A stretch of DNA of 64,000 nt from the NCBI RefSeq assembly GCF_007655005.1, contig NZ_SZVW01000009.1, positions 62,001 through 126,000 on the forward strand, in the 5' to 3' direction. The translations under genes were made by a program, and so were the position numbers. The notes under the pieces were generated by a model. That model saw nothing but the letters and a program-made list of their open reading frames with translations. It did not search any database and was not told where the DNA came from. Shown in pieces: positions 46,439-54,536 of this stretch. The DNA is from Streptomyces tibetensis. GTDB taxonomy: Bacteria > Actinomycetota > Actinomycetes > Streptomycetales > Streptomycetaceae. The stretch's first letter is position 1. Each line of letters starts with the position of its first letter.

Positions 46439-47251
46439 ATGAGCACCTCGCACACCGCGCGGGACATCGACACCAGCAGGCCGCACTCCGCCCGCATGTA
46501 CGACTACTACCTCGGCGGCAAGGACCACTTCGAGGTCGACAAGCTGGCGGCGGAGCGCGTCGCCGAGGTCTACCCCGCCATCTTCGTGTGCGCCCGTGAG
46601 AACCGGGCCTTCATGCACCGCGCCACCCGCGTCCTCGCCCGCGAGCACGGCATCCGCCAGTGGCTGGACATAGGCACCGGCATCCCCACCGAGCCCAACC
46701 TGCACCAGGTCGCCCAGTCCGTGGTGCCCGACGCCCGGGTGGTCTACGCCGACAACGACCCGCTCGTCCTCAAGTATGCAGAGCGTCTGATGCGCAGCAC
46801 CTCCGAGGGCCGCACCACGTACATCGAGGCGGACGTCAACGACCCGCAGTCGCTGCTGAACGCGCCCGAGCTGGCCGAGATCCTGGACCTCGACCGCCCG
46901 GTCGCGCTGTCCCTCAACGCCCTGATGCACTTCGTCACCGACGCCCAGGACCCCTACGGCATCGTGCGCCGCCTCCTGGACGTGCTGCCGTCCGGCAGCG
47001 CCCTGGCGCTGAGCCACTGCACGCCCGACTTCGACCCGGCGACCTGGCAGAAGGTCACCGACATCTACACCACGGCCGGCACACCGGTGCAGTTCCGCTC
47101 CGAGGAGGAGGTCGCCCGTTTCTTCGACGGCCTGGATCTGCTCGAGCCGGGCGTCAGCGTGGGCCACCGCTGGCGGCCCGACGCCACCGGAGGCGACGCC
47201 CCGACGGACGCCGAGGTCAGCCTGTGGACCGGGGTGGGCATCAAGCCGTAG
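46439..47251 (+). CDS. SAM-dependent methyltransferase, DUF574 type
   Basis: A 270-residue protein. It starts RPHSARMYDYYLGGKDHFEV, typical of the Streptomyces DUF574 family, and has the SAM motif RQWLDIGTGIPTEPN with acidic VVYADNDPLV after it. Substrate unknown. It follows the DUF397 gene by 51 bases, and such methyltransferases often sit beside WhiJ-like genes, so I infer a shared unit. Its last 11 bases overlap the end of the convergent beta-glucosidase gene. Confidence 0.92.
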   Translation: MSTSHTARDIDTSRPHSARMYDYYLGGKDHFEVDKLAAERVAEVYPAIFVCARENRAFMHRATRVLAREHGIRQWLDIGTGIPTEPNLHQVAQSVVPDARVVYADNDPLVLKYAERLMRSTSEGRTTYIEADVNDPQSLLNAPELAEILDLDRPVALSLNALMHFVTDAQDPYGIVRRLLDVLPSGSALALSHCTPDFDPATWQKVTDIYTTAGTPVQFRSEEEVARFFDGLDLLEPGVSVGHRWRPDATGGDAPTDAEVSLWTGVGIKP

Positions 47252-48563
47252 GCCGCTGCGATCGCAGCAGCTCCCGGTACCAGTCGTACGAGGCCTTCGG
47301 GGTCCGCTCCAGGGTGTCGAAGTCGACGTGGACCAGGCCGAAGCGGCGTGCGTAGCCCTCCGCCCACTCGAAGTTGTCGAGCAGGGACCACACGAAGTAG
47401 CCGCGCACGTCGACGCCCGCCTCCACCGCCCGGTGCAGGGCCCGGACGTGGCCGTCCAGGTAGGCGATGCGGTCCTGGTCGTCGACGCCCGGGTACGAGC
47501 AGCCGTTCTCGGTGATGATCACGGGCGGGAGCCGGTCGCCGTAGCGGTCGCGGAAGGTGGTGAGGACTTCGGTGAGGCCCCCGGGGACGACCGGCCAGCC
47601 GAAGTCCGTGACCGGGTGTCCTTCGATCTCCCGGACGGAGAAGGGCAGTTCGGCGGGCATGGTGATGCCGCCGAACTCGATCTCCGCGCCCTGCGGGGCA
47701 CCGACCCTGGTCGGGGCGTAGTAGTTGATTCCGTACCAGTCGAGCGGCTCGGCGATCACCTTCAGGTCCGCCTCGACGTCGCCCGGCATCAGCTCGCCGA
47801 TGCCGTCCGGGTAGCGGCCCAGCAGCAGCGGGTCCGCGAACAGGCGGTTCAGCAGCAGGTCGTAGAAGTCCGCCGCCTCCACGTCCGGCGCCTCGGTCGA
47901 CGCCGCCCAGACCGGGCCGTGCGAGTTGGCGACGCCGATGTCGCCGGCGCCCGAGGCGCGCAGGGCCCGGACGGCCAGGCCGTGGGCGAGCAGCTGGTGG
48001 TGGGCGGCCGGCAGCGCGTCGAACAGCAGCTGCTTCCCCGGTGCGTGCACGCCCAGGGCATGGCCCAGCAGGGTGTGCTCGGCAGGCTCGTTCAGGGTGA
48101 TCCACTTGGTCACGCGGTCGCCGAGACGGTCCGCGACCCGGGCCACGTACTCGGCGAAGCGCTCGGCCGTGTCCCGCTCCAGCCAGTCCAGGTCCGCCGG
48201 CAGGTCCCAGTGGAACAGCGTCGGCACCGGGCGCACGCCCGCCGCGCACAGGTCGTCGACCAGCCGGTCGTAGAAGTCCAGGCCCTTCTGCGAGCGCACC
48301 CGCGGCCAGGAGATCGAGAAGCGGTAGGCGTTGACGCCCAGGCCGGCCAGGAGGGCCACGTCCTCGTGGTGGCGGTGGACGTGGTCGCAGGCCACCGCCG
48401 CCGTCGAGCCGTCCTTCACCCGTCCCGGCTCGGCCGTGAAGGCGTCCCACACGGACGGCTCGCGCTCGTTCACGCCGCCCTCGATCTGGTGCGCGGAGGT
48501 GGACACGCCCCAGAGGAAGCCGGCCGGGAAGCGGGGGATCGGGTTGCCTGCGTCAGTCGCCAT
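47241..48563 (-). CDS. GH1 family beta-glucosidase
   Basis: A 440-residue glycoside hydrolase of family 1, which cleaves beta-linked glucosides such as cellobiose. It begins FPAGFLWGVSTSAHQIEGG; the acid/base is Glu159 in ITLNEPAEH and the nucleophile is Glu352 in VIITENGCSYPG. No signal peptide is present, so it acts on imported sugars. No sugar ABC transporter or LacI regulator is adjacent. It overlaps the convergent methyltransferase gene by 11 bases. Confidence 0.95.
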   Translation of the reverse strand: MATDAGNPIPRFPAGFLWGVSTSAHQIEGGVNEREPSVWDAFTAEPGRVKDGSTAAVACDHVHRHHEDVALLAGLGVNAYRFSISWPRVRSQKGLDFYDRLVDDLCAAGVRPVPTLFHWDLPADLDWLERDTAERFAEYVARVADRLGDRVTKWITLNEPAEHTLLGHALGVHAPGKQLLFDALPAAHHQLLAHGLAVRALRASGAGDIGVANSHGPVWAASTEAPDVEAADFYDLLLNRLFADPLLLGRYPDGIGELMPGDVEADLKVIAEPLDWYGINYYAPTRVGAPQGAEIEFGGITMPAELPFSVREIEGHPVTDFGWPVVPGGLTEVLTTFRDRYGDRLPPVIITENGCSYPGVDDQDRIAYLDGHVRALHRAVEAGVDVRGYFVWSLLDNFEWAEGYARRFGLVHVDFDTLERTPKASYDWYRELLRSQRPTA

Positions 48564-48620
48564 GCGCGGATCATCCGTACCGGCGGTAACTCAAGTCAAC
48601 AGGACGCCGCCCAGGACCTG

Positions 48621-48887
48621 TTACGCCCCCTCCTTCAGGACTCGCGAAATCAGCTTGCGCTGCTCGTCCGTCAGCCGGGGGTCCGAGCAGTAGACCGTCT
48701 TGCCGTCCACCGTGATCTGGTAGCTGAAACCGTCCGGCACCCCGACCGGCGGAGTACCCCGGCCGGCGGCCACGGCCTGCTCGGCCAGGGCGTGCCACTC
48801 GGCGGCATCCGGGCGGTCCGAGGTGTCCACCTCGGCGTACCGCTCGATGCCCGCGAACCCGCCTGTGCGCCTCACCTGAATCCGCAT
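48621..48887 (-). CDS. Emfourin-like inhibitor of the adjacent M4 protease
   Basis: An 88-residue protein: MRIQVRRTGGFAGIERYAEV, PDGFSYQITVDGKTVYCSD, and LTDEQRKLISRVLKEGA. This matches emfourin, the slow-binding inhibitor encoded beside protealysin-like peptidases. The ATG lies 20 bases after the end of the M4 gene on the same strand, which supports the identity. It probably blocks the protease in the cytosol or during release. Confidence 0.88.
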   Translation of the reverse strand: MRIQVRRTGGFAGIERYAEVDTSDRPDAAEWHALAEQAVAAGRGTPPVGVPDGFSYQITVDGKTVYCSDPRLTDEQRKLISRVLKEGA

Positions 48888-48907
48888 GGCACCTGTCTAG
48901 TACGGAA

Positions 48908-49969
48908 CTACAGGGTCCGCACCCCGACCTGCTCCCAGCCCTTCGACACGGCGTCCAGCTCCTCCCCGTCGCCGAAGCGCTCCCGGGCGGCCTTCACGGT
49001 GAGCGTCGCGAAGTCGGCGAACATCGCGTCCTGCCTCAGTTCGCCGCCGGTCAGGACGTCGTACCAGACCTGCCCCGCCCGCTCCCAGGCGTGGCCGCCC
49101 AACGCCGTGGCCGCGAGGTAGAAGGCGTGGTTGGGGATGCCGGAGTTGATGTGGACACCGCCGTTGTCCCGGCCGGTGCGTACGAAGTCGTCCATCGTCG
49201 CCGGCTGCGGGTCCTTGCCGAGGACGTCGTCGTCGTACGCCGTGCCCGGCTCCTTCATGGAGCGCAGCGCCACGCCCGTCACCCGCGGGGCGAGCAGTCC
49301 CGCGCCGATCAGCCAGTCGGCCTCGGCGGCGGTCTGGCCGAGCGTGTACTGCTTGATCAGGGCGCCGAAGACGTCCGAGAGGGACTCGTTGAGCGCGCCG
49401 GGCTGGCCGAAGTAGGTGAGGTTGGCCGTGTACTGGGTGACGCCGTGCGCGAGTTCGTGGCCGATGACGTCGATCGGGATGGTGAAGTCGAGGAAGATCT
49501 CGCCGTCCCCGTCGCCGAAGACCATCTGCTCGCCGTTCCAGAAGGCGTTGTTGTAGTCGCGGTCGTAGTGCACCGTCGCGTTCAGCGGGAGTCCGCTGCC
49601 GTCGATCGAGTCGCGCCGGTAGGCCTGGAGGAACAGCTCGAAGGTGGCGCCGAGGCCCGCGTAGGCGCGGTTGACGGTGGCGTCCTTGCCGGGCTTGTCG
49701 CCCTCGCCGCGGACCTTGTGGCCGGGCAGATCGGTACCGTGCCGGGCGTCGTGGATCGTGCGCTGCGGCTTGCCGTCGGCGACCGCGGCGACGGCACTCG
49801 CGCCGATGACCGTGGTGAGGCGGCGCTGGGTGCGCTCGAAGGCGTCGCGCTGCAGGGTGCGGCGGGCGGGACCGGCGAGCGCGGGGTCCTCGGCCTGGGC
49901 GAGCCGGTCGAGGACATGGGGCGGAACGATGGTGCAGAAGACGGGCTCGAAGCCCCCGTGAGTCGTCAT
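48908..49969 (-). CDS. Protealysin-like M4 metallopeptidase
   Basis: A 353-residue thermolysin-family zinc protease. The motif HELAH is at 171-175 with the third ligand Glu195 in GALNESLSD; the catalytic His lies in NGGVHINSGIPNHAFY. Instead of a signal peptide it has a short propeptide with PPHVL (16-20), the hallmark of the protealysin group. These enzymes are exported by unclear routes or act inside. The inhibitor gene follows immediately. The ATG is the first with family similarity; upstream ATGs add residues without a match. Confidence 0.94.
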   Translation of the reverse strand: MTTHGGFEPVFCTIVPPHVLDRLAQAEDPALAGPARRTLQRDAFERTQRRLTTVIGASAVAAVADGKPQRTIHDARHGTDLPGHKVRGEGDKPGKDATVNRAYAGLGATFELFLQAYRRDSIDGSGLPLNATVHYDRDYNNAFWNGEQMVFGDGDGEIFLDFTIPIDVIGHELAHGVTQYTANLTYFGQPGALNESLSDVFGALIKQYTLGQTAAEADWLIGAGLLAPRVTGVALRSMKEPGTAYDDDVLGKDPQPATMDDFVRTGRDNGGVHINSGIPNHAFYLAATALGGHAWERAGQVWYDVLTGGELRQDAMFADFATLTVKAARERFGDGEELDAVSKGWEQVGVRTL

Positions 49970-50064
49970 GCCCGGCACCTTTGCACTGCGTGACGAGACT
50001 GTCACTAGTCGCCACCATGATTGGTGAAATACCGGGACAACGCCCTTCACGCTCCGTGCTGAGT

Positions 50065-50094
50065 GCTATGGCGAAGTGGCATAGCGCACTTTTT
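50065..50094. promoter_or_regulatory. Inverted repeat with T-run between the protease gene and leuA
   Basis: GCTATG and CATAGC are separated by 9 bases; flanking GTG and CGCAC extend the symmetry, and a run of five T follows. It could be an operator shared by the divergent genes or a short terminator. Confidence 0.5.
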
Positions 50095-50161
50095 GTCCTG
50101 TTTGGGCGTCCGGTCCCGCATACTGATACGACCCCACGCGCCGGGGAGCGGCTCGGCTAAC

Positions 50162-50221
50162 ATGCTGCGCATCATGCGTTTCGGGCTGCTTCTCCTTAGC
50201 TGCCGCGGCGAGGGCCTGTAG
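50162..50221 (+). CDS. leuA leader peptide
   Basis: A 19-residue frame, MLRIMRFGLLLLSCRGEGL, ending in TAG 82 bases before leuA. Four leucine codons in a row (CTG CTT CTC CTT) would stall ribosomes when charged Leu-tRNA is short. The start may be the first or the second ATG. Together with the hairpins at 50203-50268 it has all parts of a translation-coupled attenuator, as described for leuA in Streptomyces. Confidence 0.85.
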   Translation: MLRIMRFGLLLLSCRGEGL

Positions 50222-50268
50222 TCGAGGCCGACTCCCTCCCCGCGGAGCTTGGTGCTGCGTCGTCGGCC
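50203..50268 (+). promoter_or_regulatory. Alternative hairpins of the leuA attenuator
   Basis: CCGCGGCGAGGG (50203-50214) can pair with CCCTCCCCGCGG (50234-50245) with one mismatch. GGCCGAC (50226-50232), in its loop, can instead pair with GTCGGCC (50262-50268). The two cannot form together. The first lies in the leader codons, so a stalled ribosome would prevent it. Confidence 0.65.
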
Positions 50269-50303
50269 GTCCTTCCGGACACCCTCTGAGGAGCCCCCGC
50301 ATC

Positions 50304-52025
50304 ATGGCGAACCGCCAGCAGCCCAGTTCCATGCCGATCCACAAGTACGGCCGCTACGAGCAGGTCGACATCCCGGACCGCACCTGGCCGGAGCAGCGCA
50401 TCACCACCGCCCCCCGCTGGCTCTCCACCGACCTGCGTGACGGCAACCAGGCCCTGATCGACCCCATGTCGCCCGCCCGTAAGCGCGCCATGTTCGACCT
50501 GCTGGTCAAGATGGGCTACAAGGAGATCGAGGTCGGCTTCCCCGCCTCCGGCCAGACCGACTTCGACTTCGTGCGCTCCATCATCGAGGAGCCCGGGGCC
50601 ATCCCCGACGACGTCACCATCTCCGTACTGACCCAGGCCCGCGAGGACCTGATCGAGCGCACGGTGGAGTCCCTGAAGGGCGCCAGGCGCGCCACGGTCC
50701 ACCTGTACAACGCCACGGCCCCGGTCTTCCGCCGGGTCGTCTTCCGCGGCTCCAAGGACGACATCAAGCAGATCGCCGTGGACGGCACCCGGCTGGTCAT
50801 CGAGTACGCCGAGAAGCTGCTGGGCCCGGAGACCGAGTTCGGCTACCAGTACAGCCCCGAGATCTTCACCGACACCGAGCTGGACTTCGCGCTGGAGGTC
50901 TGTGAGGCGGTCATGGACGTCTGGCAGCCCGGCCCGGGCCGCGAGATCATCCTGAACCTGCCGGCCACCGTGGAGCGCTCCACGCCGTCCACGCACGCCG
51001 ACCGCTTCGAGTGGATGGGCCGCAACCTGTCCCGCCGCGAGCACGTCTGCCTGTCGATCCACCCCCACAACGACCGCGGCACCGCCGTCGCCGCCGCCGA
51101 GCTGGCCCTGATGGCCGGCGCCGACCGCGTCGAGGGCTGCCTGTTCGGGCAGGGCGAGCGCACCGGCAACGTCGACCTGGTCACCCTGGGCATGAACCTG
51201 TTCTCCCAGGGCGTCGACCCGCAGATCGACTTCTCCGACATCGACGAGATCCGTCGCACGTGGGAGTACTGCAACCAGATGGAGGTCCACCCGCGCCACC
51301 CGTACGTGGGCGACCTGGTCTACACGTCCTTCTCCGGCTCCCACCAGGACGCCATCAAGAAGGGCTTCGACGCCATGGAGGCCGACGCGGCCGCCAAGGG
51401 CGTCACCGTCGACGACATCGAGTGGGCCGTCCCCTACCTGCCGATCGACCCCAAGGACGTCGGCCGCTCCTACGAGGCGGTCATCCGGGTCAACTCGCAG
51501 TCCGGCAAGGGCGGTATCGCCTACGTCCTGAAGAACGACCACAGCCTGGACCTGCCGCGCCGCATGCAGGTCGAGTTCTCCAAGGTCATCCAGGCCAAGA
51601 CGGACGCCGAGGGCGGCGAGGTCACGCCGAAGGACATCTGGGCGGTCTTCCAGGACGAGTACCTGCCGAACCCCGAGAACCCCTGGGGCCGCATCCAGGT
51701 CCGCAACGGCCAGTCGACGACCGACACCGACGGCGTGGACACGCTGAAGGTGGAGGCCACGGTCGACGGCCAGGACACCGTCCTGACCGGTTCGGGCAAC
51801 GGTCCGATCTCGGCCTTCTTCGACGCCCTGCAGTCCGTCGGCATCGACGTACGCCTGCTGGACTACCAGGAGCACACGATGAGCGAGGGAGCCTCCGCGC
51901 AGGCCGCCTCCTACATCGAGTGCGCGATCGACGGCAAGGTCCTGTGGGGCATCGGAATCGACGCGAACACCACCCGGGCCTCGCTGAAGGCCGTCGTCTC
52001 GGCCGTCAACCGCGCGGCTCGCTGA
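50304..52025 (+). CDS. leuA: 2-isopropylmalate synthase
   Basis: A 573-residue enzyme that condenses 2-oxoisovalerate with acetyl-CoA in the first committed step of leucine synthesis. The TIM-barrel motif is LSTDLRDGNQALIDPM, with SIHPHNDRGTA and FGQGERTGNVD for metal and substrate binding. The C-terminal LeuA dimer/allosteric domain starts near residue 450 and binds leucine. It is the long actinomycete form. A leucine-rich leader precedes it; a strong hairpin follows at 52071-52107. Confidence 0.97.
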   Translation: MANRQQPSSMPIHKYGRYEQVDIPDRTWPEQRITTAPRWLSTDLRDGNQALIDPMSPARKRAMFDLLVKMGYKEIEVGFPASGQTDFDFVRSIIEEPGAIPDDVTISVLTQAREDLIERTVESLKGARRATVHLYNATAPVFRRVVFRGSKDDIKQIAVDGTRLVIEYAEKLLGPETEFGYQYSPEIFTDTELDFALEVCEAVMDVWQPGPGREIILNLPATVERSTPSTHADRFEWMGRNLSRREHVCLSIHPHNDRGTAVAAAELALMAGADRVEGCLFGQGERTGNVDLVTLGMNLFSQGVDPQIDFSDIDEIRRTWEYCNQMEVHPRHPYVGDLVYTSFSGSHQDAIKKGFDAMEADAAAKGVTVDDIEWAVPYLPIDPKDVGRSYEAVIRVNSQSGKGGIAYVLKNDHSLDLPRRMQVEFSKVIQAKTDAEGGEVTPKDIWAVFQDEYLPNPENPWGRIQVRNGQSTTDTDGVDTLKVEATVDGQDTVLTGSGNGPISAFFDALQSVGIDVRLLDYQEHTMSEGASAQAASYIECAIDGKVLWGIGIDANTTRASLKAVVSAVNRAAR

Positions 52026-52070
52026 CCAGCCGTACGGGTCTGCGGCACCAGGCCGCTCACAGATGCCGCA

Positions 52071-52107
52071 GGGGCTCCGTCCGCCGATCTCCGGCGGGCG
52101 GAGCCCC
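52071..52107 (+). terminator. Strong leuA terminator hairpin
   Basis: Arms ggggctccgtccgcc and ggcgggcggagcccc pair over 15 bp with one wobble and a 7-base loop. Confidence 0.88.
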
Positions 52108-52236
52108 GTCGTATACCGGCCATTTGCTGTGGAGGTCACGGAAAGGTCTCCTCCGGGGTGCTGACTCCTCGTCTCCGATGTGGCTAACATCACGCAAGCG
52201 CGGCGACGTTGCCGTGCGGCGTGACGGAGGTGCGAC

Positions 52237-52932
52237 GTGCTGCCAGGACGGGGACGAAACGGCCATGCCGCCAGGCTTTCGCGCATCCTGGGCACCCGAA
52301 CCGCGTGGACGGCCGCCGGTGACGGAGAGTTCTTCTGCCCCGGCTGCGGTGGCGACCGCAACTACCAGCGGCTGACCGGGCAACGCCGCTTCACCCTGCT
52401 CGGCCTGCCCGTGCTGCCGCGCGGCGAGACCGGGCCGGTCGTGGAGTGCGCGGCCTGCCGCCGCCACTTCGGCACCGACGTCCTCGACCATCCGACCACC
52501 ACCCGCTTCTCCGCGATGCTCCGCGACGCCGTGCACACCGTCGCCCTCGCGGTGCTGGCCGCGGGCGGCGCCGGGGCCCGTACGGCGCTGGAGGCCGCCG
52601 TCCTCGCCGTCCGCGCGGCCGGTTTCGACGACTGCACGGAGGAGCAGCTCGCTGCGCTCGTCGAGGCGCTGGAGGCCGACACCGGCCGGATCGCCGGCGA
52701 ACCCTGCGGCGCGGGGCTGGCCATAGAGCTCCACGAGGCGCTGGACCCGCTCACTCCGCACCTCGCCGCCGTCGGCCGCGAATCGATCCTGCTCCAGGGC
52801 GCCCGCATCGCCCTGGCGGACGGCCCGTACACCACGGCCGAGCGGGACGTGCTGGCGACGGTGGGAGCGGCACTCACCATCTGCTCCGACGACGTGACCC
52901 GGCTGCTCGCGGCCGCGCGCACGCCTTCGTAG
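52237..52932 (+). CDS. TerB-like protein with N-terminal zinc ribbon
   Basis: A 231-residue protein. An N-terminal ribbon has FCPGCGGDRNY and VECAACRRHFG (CX2C ... CX2C); the rest is helical and TerB-like, with FSAMLRDAVHTVALAVLAAG and LLQGARIALADGPYTTAERD, whose acidic residues match the TerB metal site. TerB proteins are linked to tellurite resistance and membrane stress; here the role is unknown. The GTG has GGAGG 6 bases upstream. It stands alone after the leuA terminator. Confidence 0.85.
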   Translation: MLPGRGRNGHAARLSRILGTRTAWTAAGDGEFFCPGCGGDRNYQRLTGQRRFTLLGLPVLPRGETGPVVECAACRRHFGTDVLDHPTTTRFSAMLRDAVHTVALAVLAAGGAGARTALEAAVLAVRAAGFDDCTEEQLAALVEALEADTGRIAGEPCGAGLAIELHEALDPLTPHLAAVGRESILLQGARIALADGPYTTAERDVLATVGAALTICSDDVTRLLAAARTPS

Positions 52933-52943
52933 GGCACACCTGC

Positions 52944-52965
52944 CGTTACTCCCCGGGGAGTAACG
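52944..52965. promoter_or_regulatory. Perfect 22-bp palindrome upstream of the transporter remnant
   Basis: CGTTACTCCCC is followed directly by its exact reverse complement, with no spacer. It starts 12 bases after the TerB stop codon and 121 bases before the MMPL fragment. It could act as an operator, presumably of the neighbouring LuxR-type regulator system, or form a short cruciform. Confidence 0.7.
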
Positions 52966-53085
52966 CCCGGCCGGGACCGCCCCCGGCAGTAGCGTCCGAC
53001 TCGCCCTCACGCCCGACGAACCGGCCCCCGCCCGGCGGGAGTCTGGAGACCGAGCCAGACACCCGACCGGAGGGAGCCCGGGCCC

Positions 53086-53418
53086 ATGGGGGCCGTAAGG
53101 ACGCGCAGCGGGCGGAAACGGGCCGTGCCCTGGGTGGTGGTCGGGCTGTGGCTCGCCGCGCTCGTGCTGGTCGGGCCGCTCGCGGGCAAGTTCGCCGACA
53201 TCCAGCAGAACCGCGCGGTCGACTACCTGCCCGACAGCGCCGACTCCACCCAGGTGGCTAGGATCCAGGACGAGCTGCCGGGTGGTGAGTCGTCCGATCT
53301 GGTGCTCGTCCACCACCGCGGCGGCGGGCTGACCGACGCCGACCGGCGCACCGCCGAGGTGCTGCGCGAGCACGGCCCCCGGACAGCCGTGGCCCGCTTC
53401 CCGGCCTCGACGGGCTGA
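53086..53418 (+). pseudogene. N-terminal fragment of an MMPL/RND-type membrane transporter
   Basis: 110 residues: a basic start, one hydrophobic segment (AVPWVVVGLWLAALVLVGPL), then FADIQQNRAVDYLPDSADST and QVARIQDELPGGESSDLVLV, the start of an MMPL porter domain. A full MMPL protein has about 700 residues and 11-12 membrane segments. Here the match stops near codon 103, where DNA of a sensor kinase takes over, and the frame ends at a TGA. It is a deletion remnant. The start is ATG with GGAGG about 15 bases upstream. Confidence 0.85.
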
Positions 53419-53448
53419 CCGACCTGGCGGAGGCGGCGCGGCTGGCCG

Positions 53449-53793
53449 GTGCCCGCGTCGAGCAGACCGCACGCGTGGGGGCAGGCGCCGCCCGCCGTCG
53501 GCGCCGCCGCCTACCGCATCGTGCAGGAGGCGCTCACGAACGCCGTGCGGCACGCGGGGCCCGAACCGGCCGTCCACGTCGAACTGGACGAACGGCAGGG
53601 CGCCCTGCACCTGTCGGTCCGCGACGACGGCACCGGACCGGCCTCCGGCCGCACCCCGGGCTTCGGGCTCGTCGGGATGCGGGAGCGGGCCCGCAGCGTC
53701 GGTGGCACACTCGACGCCGGACCGCGCACCGGGGGCGGATGCGAGGTGCGGGCGGTCCTGCCGCTGACCACGACGGGGGAGAGAGCCGGATGA
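53449..53793 (+). pseudogene. C-terminal fragment of a NarL-type sensor histidine kinase
   Basis: About 105 residues of a HATPase_c domain: YRIVQEALTNAVRHAG (N-box), VRDDGTGPA (G1) and GFGLVGMRERARSVGG (G2). The sensor, membrane and DHp regions are missing. A stretch just upstream (53403-53465) encodes GLDGLTDLAEAARLAGARVE in another frame, so there is also a frameshift near 53465-53490. The end overlaps the response regulator start, as in an intact operon. It cannot phosphorylate on its own. Confidence 0.85.
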
Positions 53794-54452
53794 CGATACG
53801 GGTGCTGCTCGCGGACGACCAGACCCTGGTGCGGGAGGCGTTCGCGATGCTCGTGGAGTCGGCCGGGGACATGGAGGTCGTCGGCCAGGCCGCCACCGGC
53901 CGGCAGGCCGTCGAGCTGGCCCGCGGCGCACACCCCGACCTCGTCGTGATGGACATCCGCATGCCCGACCTGGACGGCATCGAGGCGACCCGGCTCATCG
54001 CGGCCGACGAGGACCTCGCTGCCGTACGGGTGCTCGTGCTCACCACGTACGACACCGACGAGAACGTCGTCGAGGCGCTGCGGGCCGGTGCCTCGGGGTT
54101 CCTGGTCAAGGACACCAGGCCGGCCGAACTCCTCGACGCCATCCGCACGGTCGCCGCCGGAGAGGCCCTGCTGTCGCCCGGCCCCACGGCACGGCTGATC
54201 GAGCGGTTCCTGCGCAGCCCCTCCGCCCCCGAGACGGGCGGGCCCGAGTGCCTGTCCGGGCGGGAGCGGGAGGTGCTCGCCCTGGTCGCGCGCGGCCTCA
54301 CCAACACGGAGATCGGCGACGCGCTGGGCCTGAGCCCGCTCACCGCGAAGACCCACGTCAGCCGCATCATGGGCAAACTGGCGGCACGGGACCGGGCGCA
54401 GCTGGTCATCGTCGCCTACGAGTCGGGGATGGTGACGCCGGGCGGCGTCTGA
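53790..54452 (+). CDS. NarL/LuxR-type response regulator
   Basis: A 220-residue regulator: receiver (IRVLLADDQTLVREAFAM; Asp55 in LVVMDIRMPDLDG) and LuxR helix-turn-helix (LSGREREVLALVARGLTNTE, IGDALGLSPLTAKTHVSRIM). It is intact although its cognate kinase is broken. The ATG overlaps the kinase fragment stop. It may now respond to another kinase or to small phosphodonors, or be drifting. Confidence 0.93.
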   Translation: MTIRVLLADDQTLVREAFAMLVESAGDMEVVGQAATGRQAVELARGAHPDLVVMDIRMPDLDGIEATRLIAADEDLAAVRVLVLTTYDTDENVVEALRAGASGFLVKDTRPAELLDAIRTVAAGEALLSPGPTARLIERFLRSPSAPETGGPECLSGREREVLALVARGLTNTEIGDALGLSPLTAKTHVSRIMGKLAARDRAQLVIVAYESGMVTPGGV

Positions 54453-54472
54453 CGACCGGGCTCCTTTCCAGT

Positions 54473-54536
54473 CCCTGTCGCGGCACTGCGCAGCCCTGTC
54501 GCGGCACTGCGCAGTCCTGCCGCGGCACTAGAGCAG
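54473..54536. repeat. Three 21-bp tandem repeats
   Basis: Units begin at 54473, 54494 and 54515: ccctgtcgcggcactgcgca plus g, the third with changes. They lie between the convergent response regulator and DHDPS-family genes and reach into the stop region of the latter. Confidence 0.75.

Noticed and set aside
53086..53793. A novel small membrane sensor made of the MMPL start and kinase end
   Set aside because: A stop codon and a frameshift lie between the parts, so no single fusion protein is made.
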